A stretch of 6,513 bases of DNA, from NCBI GenBank assembly GCA_051880395.1, contig JBJENW010000347.1:1-6513 (forward strand). Reading direction: 5' to 3'. The first letter of the stretch is position 1. Every line of letters begins with the position of its first letter. The notes under the pieces were generated by a model. The model did not search any database and was not told the DNA's origin. It was given only the letters and a program-made list of their open reading frames with translations. This stretch comes from JBJENW01 sp051880395. Lineage in GTDB: Bacteria > Bacillota > Clostridia > Lachnospirales > Lachnospiraceae. The translations under genes were made by a program, and so were the position numbers. Shown here one piece after another: positions 6,136 to 6,513 of the stretch.

Positions 6136-6513
6136 AACCGGGGGGATTTCCTACGCGGACGTTTCCGGTATCCGGCAGGAGGCAAGACCGGGGTGGCTGA
6201 AACAAAAGTGGCTAGACAGAAATGAAGTCGAGTTTAGGATGGGCGGATTTGCGATGCTTTATTTTTACTGTCTTTCGAAGGTCGGACAGTCTGCACGAAT
6301 GTGTACGCCAGAGCAAGACTCAAAAGCGGATTCTTTCTCTGGCGTACACATCCGCACAGCCGGTCCGCCAAACGAAAGACAGCAAAGGCATCACAAATCC
6401 GCCCATCCAAACTCACTATCATTTCTGTCAAAGCCACTTTTGTTTCAGCCACCCCGGTCTTGCCTCCTGCCGGATACCGGAAACTGTGTATTGGAACCGA
6501 GTGGTTGAGATAT
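6129..6513. repeat. Large palindromic fold-back element, cut at the window end
   Basis: The left arm (6129-6313) and right arm (6337-6513) are reverse complements with scattered mismatches and small indels. The longest uninterrupted match is 53 bases (6161-6213 with 6432-6484). The innermost 15 bp (6299-6313 with 6337-6351) close a 23-base loop at 6314-6336. The arms are visibly richer in G+C than the neighbouring DNA. The outermost paired bases (ATATCTCAACC with GGTTGAGATAT) reach the last base of the window, and the left arm continues into copy B, so the right arm should continue outside. Open frames across it have no ribosome site and simply follow the palindrome, so I call no gene. Such long perfect arms suggest a fold-back transposable element or two element copies joined head to head; a transcribed long-hairpin RNA is also possible. 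Confidence 0.85.

Noticed and set aside
6234..6452. 72-codon - strand open frame inside the palindrome
   Set aside because: It crosses the loop and both arms, with no ribosome site or recognisable domain; it is explained by the repeat.
5996..6508. 170-codon + strand open frame over the right end
   Set aside because: It has no ribosome site, runs straight through both arms of the palindrome, and its two halves are reverse complements of each other, so it is a by-product of the repeat.
6129..6513. Retron msr/msd, CRISPR array or integron site
   Set aside because: There is no reverse transcriptase, Cas protein or integrase, no spaced short repeats, and the palindrome arms are far longer than the paired ends of a retron RNA.
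1..6513. Complete small plasmid
   Set aside because: End identity allows a circle, but no replication initiator, partition gene or recognisable origin is present and the genes are ordinary chromosomal types.

Overview
The window looks like chromosomal DNA from a low-to-moderate G+C Firmicute, most likely a gut Clostridium relative of the Lachnospiraceae type. This is inferred from strong A-purine-rich ribosome sites, near-consensus sigma-A promoters, U-tailed hairpin terminators, TTG/GTG starts and the gene families present; nothing in the window names a species.

Layout. Bases 1-108 are one copy of a repeat that returns inverted at 6028-6135. A sigma-A-type promoter (151-179) lies just past the repeat and drives a membrane-anchored family 2 glycosyltransferase (261-1211, + strand), which ends in a bidirectional hairpin terminator. 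Facing it on the - strand are three genes read right to left: an ABC ATPase (4881-5564), an FtsX-type permease overlapping it by 8 bases (2269-4888), and a secreted protein that looks like a small beta-propeller (1293-2165). The permease reading frame is broken by a run of eight A residues about 100 codons from its end; with seven As it would read through to a normal C-terminus.

The most interesting part is 5690-5985. Two near-consensus promoters face each other across about 230 bases. The - strand transcript carries a 25-codon ORF with a very strong ribosome site, behind a 5'-end hairpin and a possible 17-codon upstream ORF. The + strand transcript is a roughly 98-base RNA that ends in an intrinsic terminator inside the 3' end of that small ORF. 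The 5' and 3' parts of the - strand mRNA are complementary to each other, and the + RNA is antisense to the mRNA 3' end. This is the architecture of a type I toxin-antitoxin locus, although the peptide is not one of the classical membrane-helix toxins I recognise.

The right end (6028-6513) is a fold-back element: a nearly complete palindrome with arms of about 180 bases, including a 53-base stretch of perfect complementarity, around a 23-base loop. Its right arm is cut by the window end at exactly the point where the window's first bases would continue it. The first seven and last seven bases are identical, so the sequence is either circular/tandem or has been cut between two copies of this element. 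No transposase, recombinase, reverse transcriptase, tRNA, rRNA or CRISPR array is present.
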